From: Paenisporosarcina sp. HGH0030
Lineage (GTDB): Bacteria; Bacillota; Bacilli; Bacillales_A; Planococcaceae
Direction of reading: 5' to 3'
NCBI RefSeq assembly: GCF_000411295.1
Contig: NZ_KE150421.1
Location: 745,324 to 809,323 of the forward strand
DNA: 64,000 nt
A program made the translations under genes and the position numbers. Below the pieces are notes generated by a model. The model was given only the letters and a program-made list of their open reading frames with translations, was not told where the DNA came from and did no database searches. Of this stretch, positions 50,887 to 60,535 are shown piece after piece. The stretch's first letter is position 1, and every line of letters begins with the position of its first letter.

Positions 50887-51959
50887 TTTGCGTATGAAGT
50901 AATAAGACTGACCATTTCATTCGGCGTTTTTGGAAATTCTGAACTTTCCATTACTTGTTGGATATGTTCTGTGCGTTCTTTAACATCTTCCAACGCAGCC
51001 ATAAATGATGCTGGGGTTACTTCTTCTTCTTCAATTACAGATGCCCACCCATGTTTCTTAAATATCTGGGCATTTAAAAGTTGATCTCCACGACTTTGTA
51101 GTTTTGTTAATGGGATTAACAACATCGGTTTGCGCAAGGCTAAAAATTCAAAAATGGAATTTGACCCTGCTCGGGAGATAATTATATTAGCGGCATGCAA
51201 CAAATCAGGCAATTCGTGTGTCACATATTCATATTGTTTATACCCTCTTATGTTGTTTAATGATTCATCCAATTTGCCTTTTCCACACAAGTGAATGACA
51301 TCATATTTTTCAAGCAACTTAGGAAGATTACTTCGAATGGCATCATTCACTACTGCTGAGCCTTGACTGCCACCCATAATGAGTAGAACGGGTTTAAAAC
51401 CTTCAAAACCACACAGACGCATTCCCGTTTCTTTTCTCCCTTCAAACAATTCCGAGCGAATAATGGAGCCAGAACAACTGGACTTTTCTGATGGTAAGTG
51501 CTTTAACGTTTCCTGGAAGACTGTAAAAATATGATGGGCAAATGGCATCGCGATTTTATTTGCCAGTCCTGGAGTTACGTCAGATTCGTGAATTACAACT
51601 GGAATGTTAGCTATTTTACCTGCCATTACGACAGGAACGGATACAAATCCACCTTTTGAGAAAATTACGGAAGGTTTTACTTTTTTTAATATGAATAAAG
51701 CTTCCAGTAATCCTTTCATGACTCTTAGTGGATCCGTGAAGTTTTTGACGGAGGCATAACGTCTTAATTTGCCACTTGAAATGGCATGATACGTAATATG
51801 AGGAAAAGCATCGCGAATCAATTCCAATTCAATGCCATCTTTGGAACCGATGTAATGTATTTCAAATGATTGCTCTTCTAATGTCGGGATAATTGCCTGG
51901 TTCAATGAAACATGACCAGCAGTTCCCCCTCCTGTTAATACAATGGTTTTTTTCTTCAT
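50883..51959 (-). CDS. murG: MurG-type N-acetylglucosaminyltransferase
   Basis: A 358-residue GT28 enzyme. N-terminal GGTAGHVSLNQAIIPTL, then SKGGFVSVPVVMAGKIANIPVVIHESDVTPGLANKIAM, the UDP-binding region MGGSQGSAVVND and the acceptor side AANIIISRAGSNSIFEFLALRKPMLLIP. MurG makes lipid II in peptidoglycan synthesis. This protein is of the type lacking an adjacent mur/ftsW cluster in Bacillales and may be a second copy; the usual division cluster is not visible here. ATG 51959. Confidence 0.88.
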   Translation of the reverse strand: MKKKTIVLTGGGTAGHVSLNQAIIPTLEEQSFEIHYIGSKDGIELELIRDAFPHITYHAISSGKLRRYASVKNFTDPLRVMKGLLEALFILKKVKPSVIFSKGGFVSVPVVMAGKIANIPVVIHESDVTPGLANKIAMPFAHHIFTVFQETLKHLPSEKSSCSGSIIRSELFEGRKETGMRLCGFEGFKPVLLIMGGSQGSAVVNDAIRSNLPKLLEKYDVIHLCGKGKLDESLNNIRGYKQYEYVTHELPDLLHAANIIISRAGSNSIFEFLALRKPMLLIPLTKLQSRGDQLLNAQIFKKHGWASVIEEEEVTPASFMAALEDVKERTEHIQQVMESSEFPKTPNEMVSLITSYAK

Positions 51960-52215
51960 GTGTAAAGCTCCTATCTAATAAGCCACTCGATCGTTATAAA
52001 AATCATGAGGCAATTTGGCAAAATCAAGCTGCTCTTATAATCTACCCTTTACATAATATACACCATTTAAAGCTTTAACATGAACGTTATCTTCAAAACG
52101 ATGGAATCCATTCACATATTGTAAAAGTGAATAATACGACTATTTCCATATCCACGAACCCTTAGAAAAATATGATATACTGGGGAAAATTTGTAGAAAT
52201 TCAAGGTGATCACAT

Positions 52216-53571
52216 ATGTATGAAACTTCAAATCTAAAAGAAAAATGGTCACGGATGCTTAAAATTATTTTTCCGATTTTAGTGACTCAAGTGGCATTAT
52301 ACTTAATTACTTTTTTTGATATTTTAATGTCAAGCAGGTATGGGAGTGAGGACTTGGCTGGAGTTGCGGTAGGCTCCTCATTATGGATACCTGTTTATAC
52401 CGGACTGGCAGGTATATTATTGGCAATTACCCCTATTGTCGCTCAACTAGTTGGAGCGAAAAAAAAGGAAGAAGTCCGACTGGTTGTCCAACAAGGTTTA
52501 TTTCTGTCTCTTGGGTTGTCCGTCCTTACCTTAATTGTCTTATTTTTTGTTTTAGAACCGATCTTGCAATCTATGACATTGGAGAACCGTGTAGAAGAAG
52601 TTGCCAGTTCGTTTATAAAAGCGATTAGCATCGGCATTATCCCATTATTTGCTTACAATGTTTTGCGTTCGTACATGGACGCGCTTGGAAAAACAAGAGT
52701 TTCCATGATTATCACCTTATTATCTGCACCTATAAACGTGTTTTTTAATTATTTATTGATTTTCGGAAATTTTGGCTTTCCGGAACTGGGAGGGGCCGGA
52801 GCTGGTTATGCTTCTGCCATTACCTACTGGCTCATTTTTCTTATAGCAGTTGGAGTGGTACATAAACAAAAACCTTTTCAGCAATATGAGCTTTTCAGAA
52901 ATTGGCAACGTGTACAGTATTCAAAATGGCGCGATATCAGTAAAATTGGTGTTCCTATTGGTTTGTCAATCTTTGCGGAAACAAGTATCTTTTCTGCAGT
53001 TACGTTGATGATGAGTACGTATAGTACGGCAGTTATATCCGCCCATCAGATTGCTTTGAACTTTACCTCATTAATGTATATGGTTCCATTAAGCATTTCT
53101 ATTGGTACTACTGTCCTGGTTGGATATGAAGTTGGAGCGAAGCGCTTTAAAGATGCAAAAATTTATAGCTGGTTAAGTGTTAGTACTGCAGTAATGTTCA
53201 GTTTCCTCTCAGCATGTATTTTGTTCTTTTTCAAGGAACAAATTGCCGAATTGTATACTACAGACGAAACGGTCATCCAATTAACCATACAATTCTTTAT
53301 TTTTGCAGCACTATTTCAATTATCCGATGCGATACAAGCACCAGTGCAAGGAGCTTTACGAGGTTATAAGGATGTAAATGTTACATTCATCATGGCCATT
53401 ATTTCCTATTGGATCATTGGTTTGCCAGTAGGCTATCTCCTATCGAAGTTCACGGAATTTGGACCGTTTGGATATTGGATTGGTTTAATTGTTGGTTTAT
53501 CTGCCGGTGCCATCACTTTATCCTTAAGACTCATCCGTATTCAGCGCAAAAAAGATGCCGCGTCCCTTTAG
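52216..53571 (+). CDS. MATE family efflux transporter
   Basis: A 451-residue multidrug and toxin extrusion protein with 12 membrane segments. ILVTQVALYLITFFDILMSSRYGSEDLAGVAVGSSLWIPVYTG and the central SAPINVFFNYLLIFGNFGFPELGGAGAGYASAI, then ISIGTTVLVGYEVGAKRFKDAK are standard NorM-type motifs. It exports cationic compounds with Na+ or H+. ATG 52216 is preceded by AAGGTGAT. Its last codons overlap the first half of a 33-bp repeated terminator. Confidence 0.9.
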   Translation: MYETSNLKEKWSRMLKIIFPILVTQVALYLITFFDILMSSRYGSEDLAGVAVGSSLWIPVYTGLAGILLAITPIVAQLVGAKKKEEVRLVVQQGLFLSLGLSVLTLIVLFFVLEPILQSMTLENRVEEVASSFIKAISIGIIPLFAYNVLRSYMDALGKTRVSMIITLLSAPINVFFNYLLIFGNFGFPELGGAGAGYASAITYWLIFLIAVGVVHKQKPFQQYELFRNWQRVQYSKWRDISKIGVPIGLSIFAETSIFSAVTLMMSTYSTAVISAHQIALNFTSLMYMVPLSISIGTTVLVGYEVGAKRFKDAKIYSWLSVSTAVMFSFLSACILFFFKEQIAELYTTDETVIQLTIQFFIFAALFQLSDAIQAPVQGALRGYKDVNVTFIMAIISYWIIGLPVGYLLSKFTEFGPFGYWIGLIVGLSAGAITLSLRLIRIQRKKDAASL

Positions 53572-53584
53572 GACTGCGTCATCT
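53552..53584. repeat. 33-bp direct repeat, first copy (MATE terminator duplicate)
   Basis: AAGATGCCGCGTCCCTTTAG... to CATCT matches 54181-54213 with one mismatch. It includes the stop codon of the MATE gene and forms the stem of a terminator, but here the T-tract is replaced (CATCTCAGC). Confidence 0.9.
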
Positions 53585-54180
53585 CAGCTTGTTGACAAGA
53601 GAATATTAATCAATATAAAAGTATAAAAATTCGCATTCTTATCTTTTGCACTCTATCGAAAAAATTTATGGTCGGCTATTTCTTTCGCTTTCCGTGGACG
53701 AAACGCTAGACTCCTCGGCTCAGCTGTTAATGACAGCTGAGCCTGTGGGGTCTAGCTTATTTCGTTTTTCCGCAGGAGTCTTCAGAAATTGCCGACCATC
53801 TTACTAATGAAATAATATGAAGAGATACGTAAACAGAAGCGAAATCTGTTGATTGGAGTGGAGGCGGCGGAAAACAACTGCTCCTGCGGTAACTCCTCGC
53901 AAAGATTAGGACCAAATTGCCTTTGGTCCCAATCTTTTCAGCGGGAACAGCACGAGCTGAAGGCCCCGCAGGAAACGAATAGTGCAAATGTAGTTTGCAC
54001 TATTTGTTTGCGACGAAGCTAGCGAAGCGATGCAGGAGCACCGGTTTTTCTAGTGACGAGGAGACTAAAGCCGTGCCCGCGAAACGCGTCCGCCGCAAAG
54101 GAAATCAACATTTTCTTGCATACGCTCTTTTTCATTAGTATACTTTTACATTCACTCTTTTTATTTTTTGTCTACAGTCT
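53585..54180. repeat. Composite GC-rich repeat insertion between duplicated terminator copies
   Basis: Three parts. 53668-53799: a nested inverted repeat with outer arms ATGGTCGGC-ATTTCT / AGAAAT-GCCGACCAT and a perfect 12-bp inner stem GGCTCAGCTGT / ACAGCTGAGCC (53717-53743). 53847-54110: a module starting TGTTGATTGG and ending AAATCAACA, containing CTCCTGCGG, GCACGAGCTGAAGGCCCCGC and GTGCCCGCGAAACGCGTCCGCC; I recognise this arrangement as a repeat frequent in Bacillales intergenic DNA. The rest is AT-rich filler. Open frames inside are not credible genes. Confidence 0.7.
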
Positions 54181-54222
54181 AAGATGTCGCGTCCCTTTAG
54201 GACTGCGTCATCTTTTTTTCGT
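54181..54222 (+). terminator. 33-bp direct repeat, second copy, complete MATE terminator
   Basis: AAGATG-T-CGCGTCC-CTTTA-GGAC-T-GCG-T-CATCTTTTTTT. It matches 53552-53584 and retains the T-tract, so it is the complete terminator; it now lies about 610 bp past the MATE stop. Confidence 0.85.
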
Positions 54223-54257
54223 ATGAATATCCTTAATTATGGGATGCGCAAAAGCAA

Positions 54258-54298
54258 AAAGAACGGTTTTCAGCAATTCGAAAACGGTTCTTTTTTTT
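54258..54298. terminator. Terminator of the glg operon / plus-strand side
   Basis: AAGAACGGTTTTC / GAAAACGGTTCTT with one mismatch, followed by eight T residues on the plus strand and by TTCTTTTTGC on the minus strand. For the glg operon it lies beyond the repeat element at 54299-54522. Confidence 0.82.
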
Positions 54299-54522
54299 GG
54301 CTCTGTTAAGTTTTATGGTTGATTTTTTTATAAAAATTATAGGGAATCTGCTTCCTTTCCGCGGACGAACAGGCAAGCATCCTCGGACGAATAGGATGTT
54401 GGTCACGAAGGCGTTGTCGAAAAATGAGACCCACAAGTATGTGATTTTCATACTCGTTGGCTCATGCGGAACTTTCGGCTAGCGCAAATGTACGATTAAC
54501 TACCATATCGTTTAACAGAGCC
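54299..54522. repeat. Terminator-associated repeat element, 224-bp copy with perfect inverted ends
   Basis: GGCTCTGTTAA (54299-54309) at the left and TTAACAGAGCC (54512-54522) at the right are perfect inverted 11-mers. Inside: the module TTTCCGCGGACGAACAGGCAAGC, the stem-loop CAAGTATG/CATACT and CGCAAATGTACGAT (54483-54496). The left end touches the T-tract of the terminator at 54258-54298, and the right end is 8 bp from the glgA stop, so it is transcribed with the glg operon. No coding capacity, hence MITE-like. Confidence 0.85.
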
Positions 54523-54529
54523 TATATTG

Positions 54530-55960
54530 TTAAGATTTCAGGAGTTCCCGATAGATTTTGAGATATTGCTGCGAAGATGATGACCAGCTAAAATCAAGAT
54601 CCATTGCGTGCCCTACTAAGTTTCTCCATTTGTTAGGCTGGAAGCGGAAAAGTGCAACCGCTCGCTCAATCGTATATAGCAATTCGTGGGCATTATAATT
54701 AGCAAAGCTGAATCCATTTCCTTCTTCGGTTATTTCATTATAAGGAATAACGGTATCCTTCAGCCCACCTGTTTCTCGGACGAGCGGCAAGGTTCCATAG
54801 CGAAGTGCGAGCAACTGTCCTATGCCGCACGGCTCAAATTGGGATGGCATCAGAAAAAGATCGGAACCGGCATAAATTTTTCGTGCCAATGCTTCATCAA
54901 AATATAGGTTTGCTGAAACTTTATCGGGATAAACTTCTTCAAAATACCTGAATGACTCTTCATACTGCTGATCGCCAGTACCTAATAACACAATCTGGAC
55001 ATTCAAACCGATGATTTCATGGAAGACATGTAGAATCAGATCTATGCCTTTTTGATCAACTAGTCTGGTAACCATAGAAATTACTGGTATATCAGCGTTT
55101 ATAGGAAGCCCGAGTGATTCCTGAAGGTGCTTTTTATTTACAGACTTCCCCTTATAATCGTCGAATGGAAGGAATAAATTTTCATCACGTTTAGGATCAT
55201 AGGAGTCATTGTCAATTCCGTTCACGATTCCACGAATATCGGCGCCTCTCTTTCGTAAAAACCCATCAAGTCTTTCTCCATAAAAGGGAGACTGTATTTC
55301 GTATGCATAGGTTGAACTTACAGTAGTCAAGCGATCAGCAAAGGCCAGTCCTCCTTTAAGGTAACTGACATCCCCATAAAACTCTAAGCCATCCATGTGA
55401 AAATAAAGTTCGCTTAAATCCAGTAAATCGGAAAGCACTGATTTAGCATATACACCTTGGTAACGTAAATTATGAATGGTAAACACGGTTTTGATTTCCT
55501 GATAATATGGATTATTTTCATAATGGGCCTTTAAAAGAACAGGAATCAAGCCTGTTTGCCAATCATGGCAATGGATGATATCTGGTCGTTCCTCTAAGAA
55601 TGGCAAAGCCTCCAGCACGGCTCGAGAAAAGAAGGCGAAACGCTCACCATCATCCCCAAAGCCATAACTGCCATGCCTTTTAAAATAATATTCGTTATCG
55701 AGAAAGTATACTGTTATCCCCTGATAATGCAGTTTTTCAATACCACAAAATTGACGTCTCCACCCTAAAGGCACTTCAATGCTTTTGATCCATTGCATTT
55801 GTTCTTGAAAATGTAACGGAAGATCGCCATACTTCGGTAATATAACACTGACGTTGGTTCCCTTTTCATGTAAAGATAGAGGCAAGGCGCCTATGACATC
55901 ACCAAGTCCCCCGGTCTTAATAAATGGGACGCACTCTGAGGCTGCAAATAAAACATTCAT
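54530..55960 (-). CDS. glgA: Glycogen synthase
   Basis: A 476-residue GT5 enzyme. ADP-glucose site KTGGLGDVIGALP is N-terminal; HCHDWQTGLIPVLLK and, in the C-terminal half, MPSQFEPCGIGQLLALRYGTLPLVRETGGLKDTV contain the E-x7-E retaining motif. It elongates alpha-1,4-glucan from ADP-glucose made by GlgC/GlgD. Start 55960 with GGAGGG. It is last in glgB-C-D-A. Confidence 0.95.
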   Translation of the reverse strand: MNVLFAASECVPFIKTGGLGDVIGALPLSLHEKGTNVSVILPKYGDLPLHFQEQMQWIKSIEVPLGWRRQFCGIEKLHYQGITVYFLDNEYYFKRHGSYGFGDDGERFAFFSRAVLEALPFLEERPDIIHCHDWQTGLIPVLLKAHYENNPYYQEIKTVFTIHNLRYQGVYAKSVLSDLLDLSELYFHMDGLEFYGDVSYLKGGLAFADRLTTVSSTYAYEIQSPFYGERLDGFLRKRGADIRGIVNGIDNDSYDPKRDENLFLPFDDYKGKSVNKKHLQESLGLPINADIPVISMVTRLVDQKGIDLILHVFHEIIGLNVQIVLLGTGDQQYEESFRYFEEVYPDKVSANLYFDEALARKIYAGSDLFLMPSQFEPCGIGQLLALRYGTLPLVRETGGLKDTVIPYNEITEEGNGFSFANYNAHELLYTIERAVALFRFQPNKWRNLVGHAMDLDFSWSSSSQQYLKIYRELLKS

Positions 55961-55976
55961 GCTGGGTCCCTCCAGT

Positions 55977-57083
55977 TTAAACTACTTCTTCTTTTTTGAT
56001 TACCGTCGGCTTATTTCTCGCTGTAATGATTTGATTCCTTGTTATGATTACTTGTTTATCAGTAATAACATTTTCGATATGGGCTCCGTCTTCAATCTCA
56101 CCTCTTTGCATAATGATACTGTTTTTAACGACAGCACCTTTCCTTACTTTTACGCCACGGAAAATAATACTATTTTCGACGGTTCCTTCAATAATACATC
56201 CATTGGCAATTAAGGAATTAGAAACCTTTGAGGAATTTGCATATTCGGCAGGTGCTTCATGTTTAATTTTAGTGAAAACTTCCCATGAATCATAAAAATA
56301 GTTACGAAGAATTTCTGGGTTAAGAAATACCATACTACTAGCATGGTATGTTTCTAAGGAGTGAATAAACGGCATATTACCAGTGAATTCATATCCTTGC
56401 ACTTTAAGATTTATCAAATTTGCTTTTACAATATCTTTCAAAAAATCATATTCATCATACTCAATACAATTCTTAATTAAATCTATTAATAATTGCTTTT
56501 TAATCACATATGTTTCCAAACATATATGGTCACCTTTCTTAGGTGACGTATAAAGGTTTATATCACGGACTTCGCCGTTTGAATCTAGTGAACATTGATG
56601 ATAAAGAGGTCTTTTCACTGACTCCCCATCATAATCCTTATACAGAACTGTAATATCAGCTTCATTACTTTCGTGTTCTTTAATCACTTCGTTAAAGTCT
56701 ATTTTACAAATATGATGACCAGGAGCAATAATTACTGTATCTGCAGTTGCCCGTTGGAAAAATTCTAAATGATCGTAGAACTGCTGTAAATCTCCTTTAA
56801 TTTTTTCATCGGGATGAATTGAAGGAAGAATGAATAAACCTTGTGAACGGTGATCAAGATCCCATTCCTTTCCAGAACCTAGATGATCCATCAACGATCG
56901 ATATTTATCTTTTGTGAATATCGCAACCTTGCTGACGCTAACATTCATAAAGTTAGACATTGTGAAATCTATCATACGATAGCGTCCTCCAAATGGTACG
57001 GAAGCCAGACAACGATGCTGGGTCAGTTCTTTTAAAATAGGCCTTTCATTTACGAGATTAATTACACCTAATACATTCCTCAT
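55977..57083 (-). CDS. glgD: GlgD, regulatory-type glucose-1-phosphate adenylyltransferase subunit
   Basis: A 368-residue protein. The N-terminus VINLVNERPILKELTQHRCLASVPFGGRYRMIDFTMSN is a degenerate nucleotidyltransferase signature lacking the GGxGxRL loop, and the C-terminal half has hexapeptide-repeat beta-helix (IANGCIIEGTVENSIIFRGVKV). In Firmicutes GlgD pairs with GlgC and boosts its activity. It starts 16 bp after glgC. Confidence 0.93.
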   Translation of the reverse strand: MRNVLGVINLVNERPILKELTQHRCLASVPFGGRYRMIDFTMSNFMNVSVSKVAIFTKDKYRSLMDHLGSGKEWDLDHRSQGLFILPSIHPDEKIKGDLQQFYDHLEFFQRATADTVIIAPGHHICKIDFNEVIKEHESNEADITVLYKDYDGESVKRPLYHQCSLDSNGEVRDINLYTSPKKGDHICLETYVIKKQLLIDLIKNCIEYDEYDFLKDIVKANLINLKVQGYEFTGNMPFIHSLETYHASSMVFLNPEILRNYFYDSWEVFTKIKHEAPAEYANSSKVSNSLIANGCIIEGTVENSIIFRGVKVRKGAVVKNSIIMQRGEIEDGAHIENVITDKQVIITRNQIITARNKPTVIKKEEVV

Positions 57084-57099
57084 TTAAGGCTACCTCCTA

Positions 57100-58257
57100 T
57101 TATAAAGATTGCAGCAAAGCACTTTCCGAAGAAATCCGCTGATTTTCACCAATTAAGGTAAGCCCTTGTTTAGAGTCAAAGACTATTGCTCCATCTTCGA
57201 TAGTTGTACCGCTACCGATTATAGCCCTTTCGATTATTACATTTTTCCCGATTTTCACATTTGGCATTATTACGGAATCCTTTACGATAGAGCCGCTTCC
57301 AACTTGGACATTATAGGAAAGAACAGAATGATCGACCTTCCCAAATACCAAACACCCTTCATTGACTAATGATTGTGTCACATCAGCATCCTCAGATATA
57401 TATTGTGGAGGGTGGTTGGCATTCCCTGCATATATTTGCCAATTCGGGTCTCCTAGCTTGAATACAGATGGTTCTTCCAATAAATCCATATGCGCTTCCC
57501 ACAGGCTTTCAATCGTACCGACATCTTTCCAATAGCCTTCAAATCGATACGCTTGTAAATTTGCTTCATCATTCAGCATCTTTGGAATAATGTCTTTTCC
57601 AAAGTCATTAGTCGAACTGCTATCCTGTTCGTCTTCTGTTAAATACTTTTTGAGATGATTCCAGTTAAAGAGATACACACCCATCGAAGCCAAATTACTT
57701 TTTGGATGTTTAGGTTTTTCATCAAATTCAATAATTTTATCAGTTTCGTTTGTATTCATTATGCCAAAGCGATTTGCTTCTTCCCAAGGTACCTCTATGA
57801 CAGCAATGGTCGCATGTGCACCCTTATTAATATGATCTTCAAGCATTTTATTATAATCCATCTTGTAAATATGATCTCCTGAGATAACAAGTACATATTC
57901 TGGGTCATTATGATCAATAAAATGGAAATTTTGATATACAGCATTTGCAGTTCCTTTGTACCATACACCACCGTCTTTCCCCTGATAAGGTGGAAGTATA
58001 GAAACCCCGCCGTTATTACGGTCAAGATCCCACGGGCGGCCGTTACCAATATATGAATTCAAAATATGCGGACGATATTGGGTAAGTATGCCGACTGTAT
58101 CAATACCTGAATGTGTACAGTTGCTTAAGGTAAAATCGATAATCCGGTATTTGCCTCCAAAGGGTACTGCGGGTTTAGCTAAGTCACTCGTCAATTCCCC
58201 GAGTCTTGAACCCTGACCACCTGCTAAAAGCATTGCAACCCATTTTTTAGATGCCAT
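57100..58257 (-). CDS. glgC: Glucose-1-phosphate adenylyltransferase
   Basis: A 385-residue ADP-glucose pyrophosphorylase. [40 protein letters not shown] carries the pyrophosphorylase loop, [15 protein letters not shown] the metal-Asp, [10 protein letters not shown] the glucose-1-P Lys/Glu site, and C-terminal LbH repeats follow. Overlaps glgB by 11 bp. It supplies ADP-glucose for glgA. Confidence 0.95.
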   Translation of the reverse strand: MASKKWVAMLLAGGQGSRLGELTSDLAKPAVPFGGKYRIIDFTLSNCTHSGIDTVGILTQYRPHILNSYIGNGRPWDLDRNNGGVSILPPYQGKDGGVWYKGTANAVYQNFHFIDHNDPEYVLVISGDHIYKMDYNKMLEDHINKGAHATIAVIEVPWEEANRFGIMNTNETDKIIEFDEKPKHPKSNLASMGVYLFNWNHLKKYLTEDEQDSSSTNDFGKDIIPKMLNDEANLQAYRFEGYWKDVGTIESLWEAHMDLLEEPSVFKLGDPNWQIYAGNANHPPQYISEDADVTQSLVNEGCLVFGKVDHSVLSYNVQVGSGSIVKDSVIMPNVKIGKNVIIERAIIGSGTTIEDGAIVFDSKQGLTLIGENQRISSESALLQSL

Positions 58258-60196
58258 TTGTATTGAATCCCCTTTGCCTTGTTTTTGTTTCTTTCATGAA
58301 TATAGCAATCCCTAGCGGCGGTACGGTTATTTCCAGGCTGCAGGGCTGATTATGAAGCGGGATCTTACTGGCATGCATCGGGGTGGAGTTCAGCTGTCCC
58401 GATCCGCCAAATGATGCGGCATCACTATTAAATGCTTCAAAATATTTCCCATTGGACGGAACCCCAATTTGATAGTTATGGTAAACATCGGCTGAAAAAT
58501 TACAAACAACAATGCAATAATCCCCCTTCCGTTTTCCTTTTCTCATAAAAGTAATCACGCTTTGTTCTGCATTGTCTGCATCAATCCATTGAAAGCCAGC
58601 TTGCTCATGATCCAGACGCCATAGGGAATTGGTTTCCTGATAAAATTTATTTAATTCTTTATAGTATCGATAAAAAGTGGAGTGAGCGTCAAAATCTAAA
58701 AGCTTCCAATCCATTTCTTGTCGGTATTTCCATTCGTCAAACTGCCCAAATTCACTACCCATAAATAAAAGTTTTTTTCCTGGATGCGCGAATAAATAGC
58801 CAAATAAGAGGCGTAAATTTGCGAATTTTTGCCAATAGTCGCCTGGCATTTTATTTACTAATGACCTTTTTCCATGAACCATTTCATCATGTGAAAATGG
58901 AAGGACAAAATTTTCCGAAAATGCATAGAAAAATGAAAACGTTAAAAGGTGATGATGCTTTGGTCGTTCGTTTATATCAAGCTTCATATATTTAAGTAAG
59001 TCATTTGACCAGCCCATATTCCATTTATAATTGAATCCAAGACCGCCTGTACTAGTGGGACTCGTAACCAGCGGCCATTCGGTAGCTTCCTCTGCCATCA
59101 TAAGGGCACCAGGATACTTCTGGAAAATAGTTTCATTTAACTTTTTCAAGAATTCGATTGCTTCAAGATTTTCTCCGCCACCATACTGATTCTTCAATTT
59201 TACAGGAAGTGGATTATCATGATTAAGATAAATCATTGACGAAACGGCATCAATCCGAAATCCATCAACATGATAGATATCCATCCAAAACATTGCGTTT
59301 GAGATTAGGAAGCTGATGACTTCGGGCTTGCTATAGTCAAAGCTATACGTTCCCCAGATTGGCCTCTCGGCGCGCATGGGATCTGCTGATTCGAAGAGAG
59401 GCGTTCCGTCGAACCTCCCAAGACCATGGCCATCTTTGCAAAAATGGGCAGGCACCCAATCAAGAATTACACCAAGGCCCTTCTGATGGCATTTGTCTAT
59501 AAAATACATTAATTGCTCAGGTGTACCGTATCTGCTAGTTACTGAATAATATCCAGTTATCTGGTAACCCCATGAACCATCGTACGGATGCTCCATGACA
59601 GGCATCAACTCAATATGTGTAAAGCCATTATCAATTGCATAATCGACTAATTCGTCTGCAAGTTCTTGATAACTATAAAACTCACCATTTTCTTTTTGTT
59701 TCCATGAAGCCAAGTGAACTTCGTAAATCATCATCGGTTTGTTGTAAATATCTTTCTTTATTCGCTGTGTCATCCATTTTTGATCTTGCCATTCAAATGT
59801 AGTTAAATTGTAGATGATAGATGCTGTAGCAGGTCGCTGCTCCGAATAAAAGGCATACGGGTCTGCTTTTAATTCCTTCCGCCCATCCGGTCCTGTAACC
59901 TCATATTTATAAATGTCTCCATGTGCAAGCTCGGGAATAAATAGTACCCATATTCCAGAATTAGATAAACGGTCCATTCGGTTCTGGGTACCATTCCAAT
60001 TATTAAAATTACCCACGACGGATACCTGCTTTGCATGTGGAGCCCAAACCGCAAAACGCACACCTTGAAAATCGTTCTCATGAATGATATGAGCGCCGAG
60101 CATTTTATAGCTTTCAAACAGTGTTCCTTCATGGAAAAGATATACATCAAAATCACTTGGGTATGGCCGGTTATTCAACTCAATAATTCCTTCCAT
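58247..60196 (-). CDS. glgB: 1,4-alpha-glucan branching enzyme
   Basis: A 649-residue GH13 enzyme: N-terminal CBM48-type domain ([21 protein letters not shown]), catalytic barrel with nucleophile Asp in [17 protein letters not shown], acid Glu in [14 protein letters not shown] and transition-state Asp in [17 protein letters not shown]-terminal all-beta domain. It makes alpha-1,6 branches. ATG 60196 is preceded by AAAGAGGTG. First gene of the glg operon. Confidence 0.95.
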   Translation of the reverse strand: MEGIIELNNRPYPSDFDVYLFHEGTLFESYKMLGAHIIHENDFQGVRFAVWAPHAKQVSVVGNFNNWNGTQNRMDRLSNSGIWVLFIPELAHGDIYKYEVTGPDGRKELKADPYAFYSEQRPATASIIYNLTTFEWQDQKWMTQRIKKDIYNKPMMIYEVHLASWKQKENGEFYSYQELADELVDYAIDNGFTHIELMPVMEHPYDGSWGYQITGYYSVTSRYGTPEQLMYFIDKCHQKGLGVILDWVPAHFCKDGHGLGRFDGTPLFESADPMRAERPIWGTYSFDYSKPEVISFLISNAMFWMDIYHVDGFRIDAVSSMIYLNHDNPLPVKLKNQYGGGENLEAIEFLKKLNETIFQKYPGALMMAEEATEWPLVTSPTSTGGLGFNYKWNMGWSNDLLKYMKLDINERPKHHHLLTFSFFYAFSENFVLPFSHDEMVHGKRSLVNKMPGDYWQKFANLRLLFGYLFAHPGKKLLFMGSEFGQFDEWKYRQEMDWKLLDFDAHSTFYRYYKELNKFYQETNSLWRLDHEQAGFQWIDADNAEQSVITFMRKGKRKGDYCIVVCNFSADVYHNYQIGVPSNGKYFEAFNSDAASFGGSGQLNSTPMHASKIPLHNQPCSLEITVPPLGIAIFMKETKTRQRGFNTNGI

Positions 60197-60535
60197 TTCA
60201 ACACCTCTTTCATCCTATGATTATTTCTATTTATTTACCATTTCTTCTCTTTAATTATTCGCCATCTATCAAAAAACACCTTTAAATTGTTTAGATTTTT
60301 GTAATAATTAAGAATTTTAGACAAAATAAAAAATCCTTCATGGATTGGAGGATTTTTTATAACATTCTATTTTCGTGAACTCTTCTTATATTCGGGTAGC
60401 TGTACATTAGTTATTAGCTGAGTTCCCACACACCATACTTTTTCAAATTTTGAGAATGACTGATGTCAAAAGTGGATAAAAAATATATTATTTCTGTTCC
60501 AAAAGAAACTTTAAGTTTAAACCTGTATGTTAATC
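60197..60535. other. AT-rich intergenic region upstream of glgB
   Basis: It holds the terminator of the glycosidase gene (60327-60359) and, in 60197-60326, presumably the glg promoter, although no convincing consensus promoter is seen on the minus strand. Nothing else is recognised in 60360-60535. Confidence 0.5.
60327..60359 (-). terminator. Rho-independent terminator of the GH15-type gene
   Basis: Minus strand AAAATCCT-CCAATCCATG-AGGATTTTTTATTTTG. Confidence 0.82.

Noticed and set aside
53757-53987. 76-residue frame in the composite repeat region
   Set aside because: It is inside palindromic repeats; composition follows the repeats and no family or ribosome site is seen.
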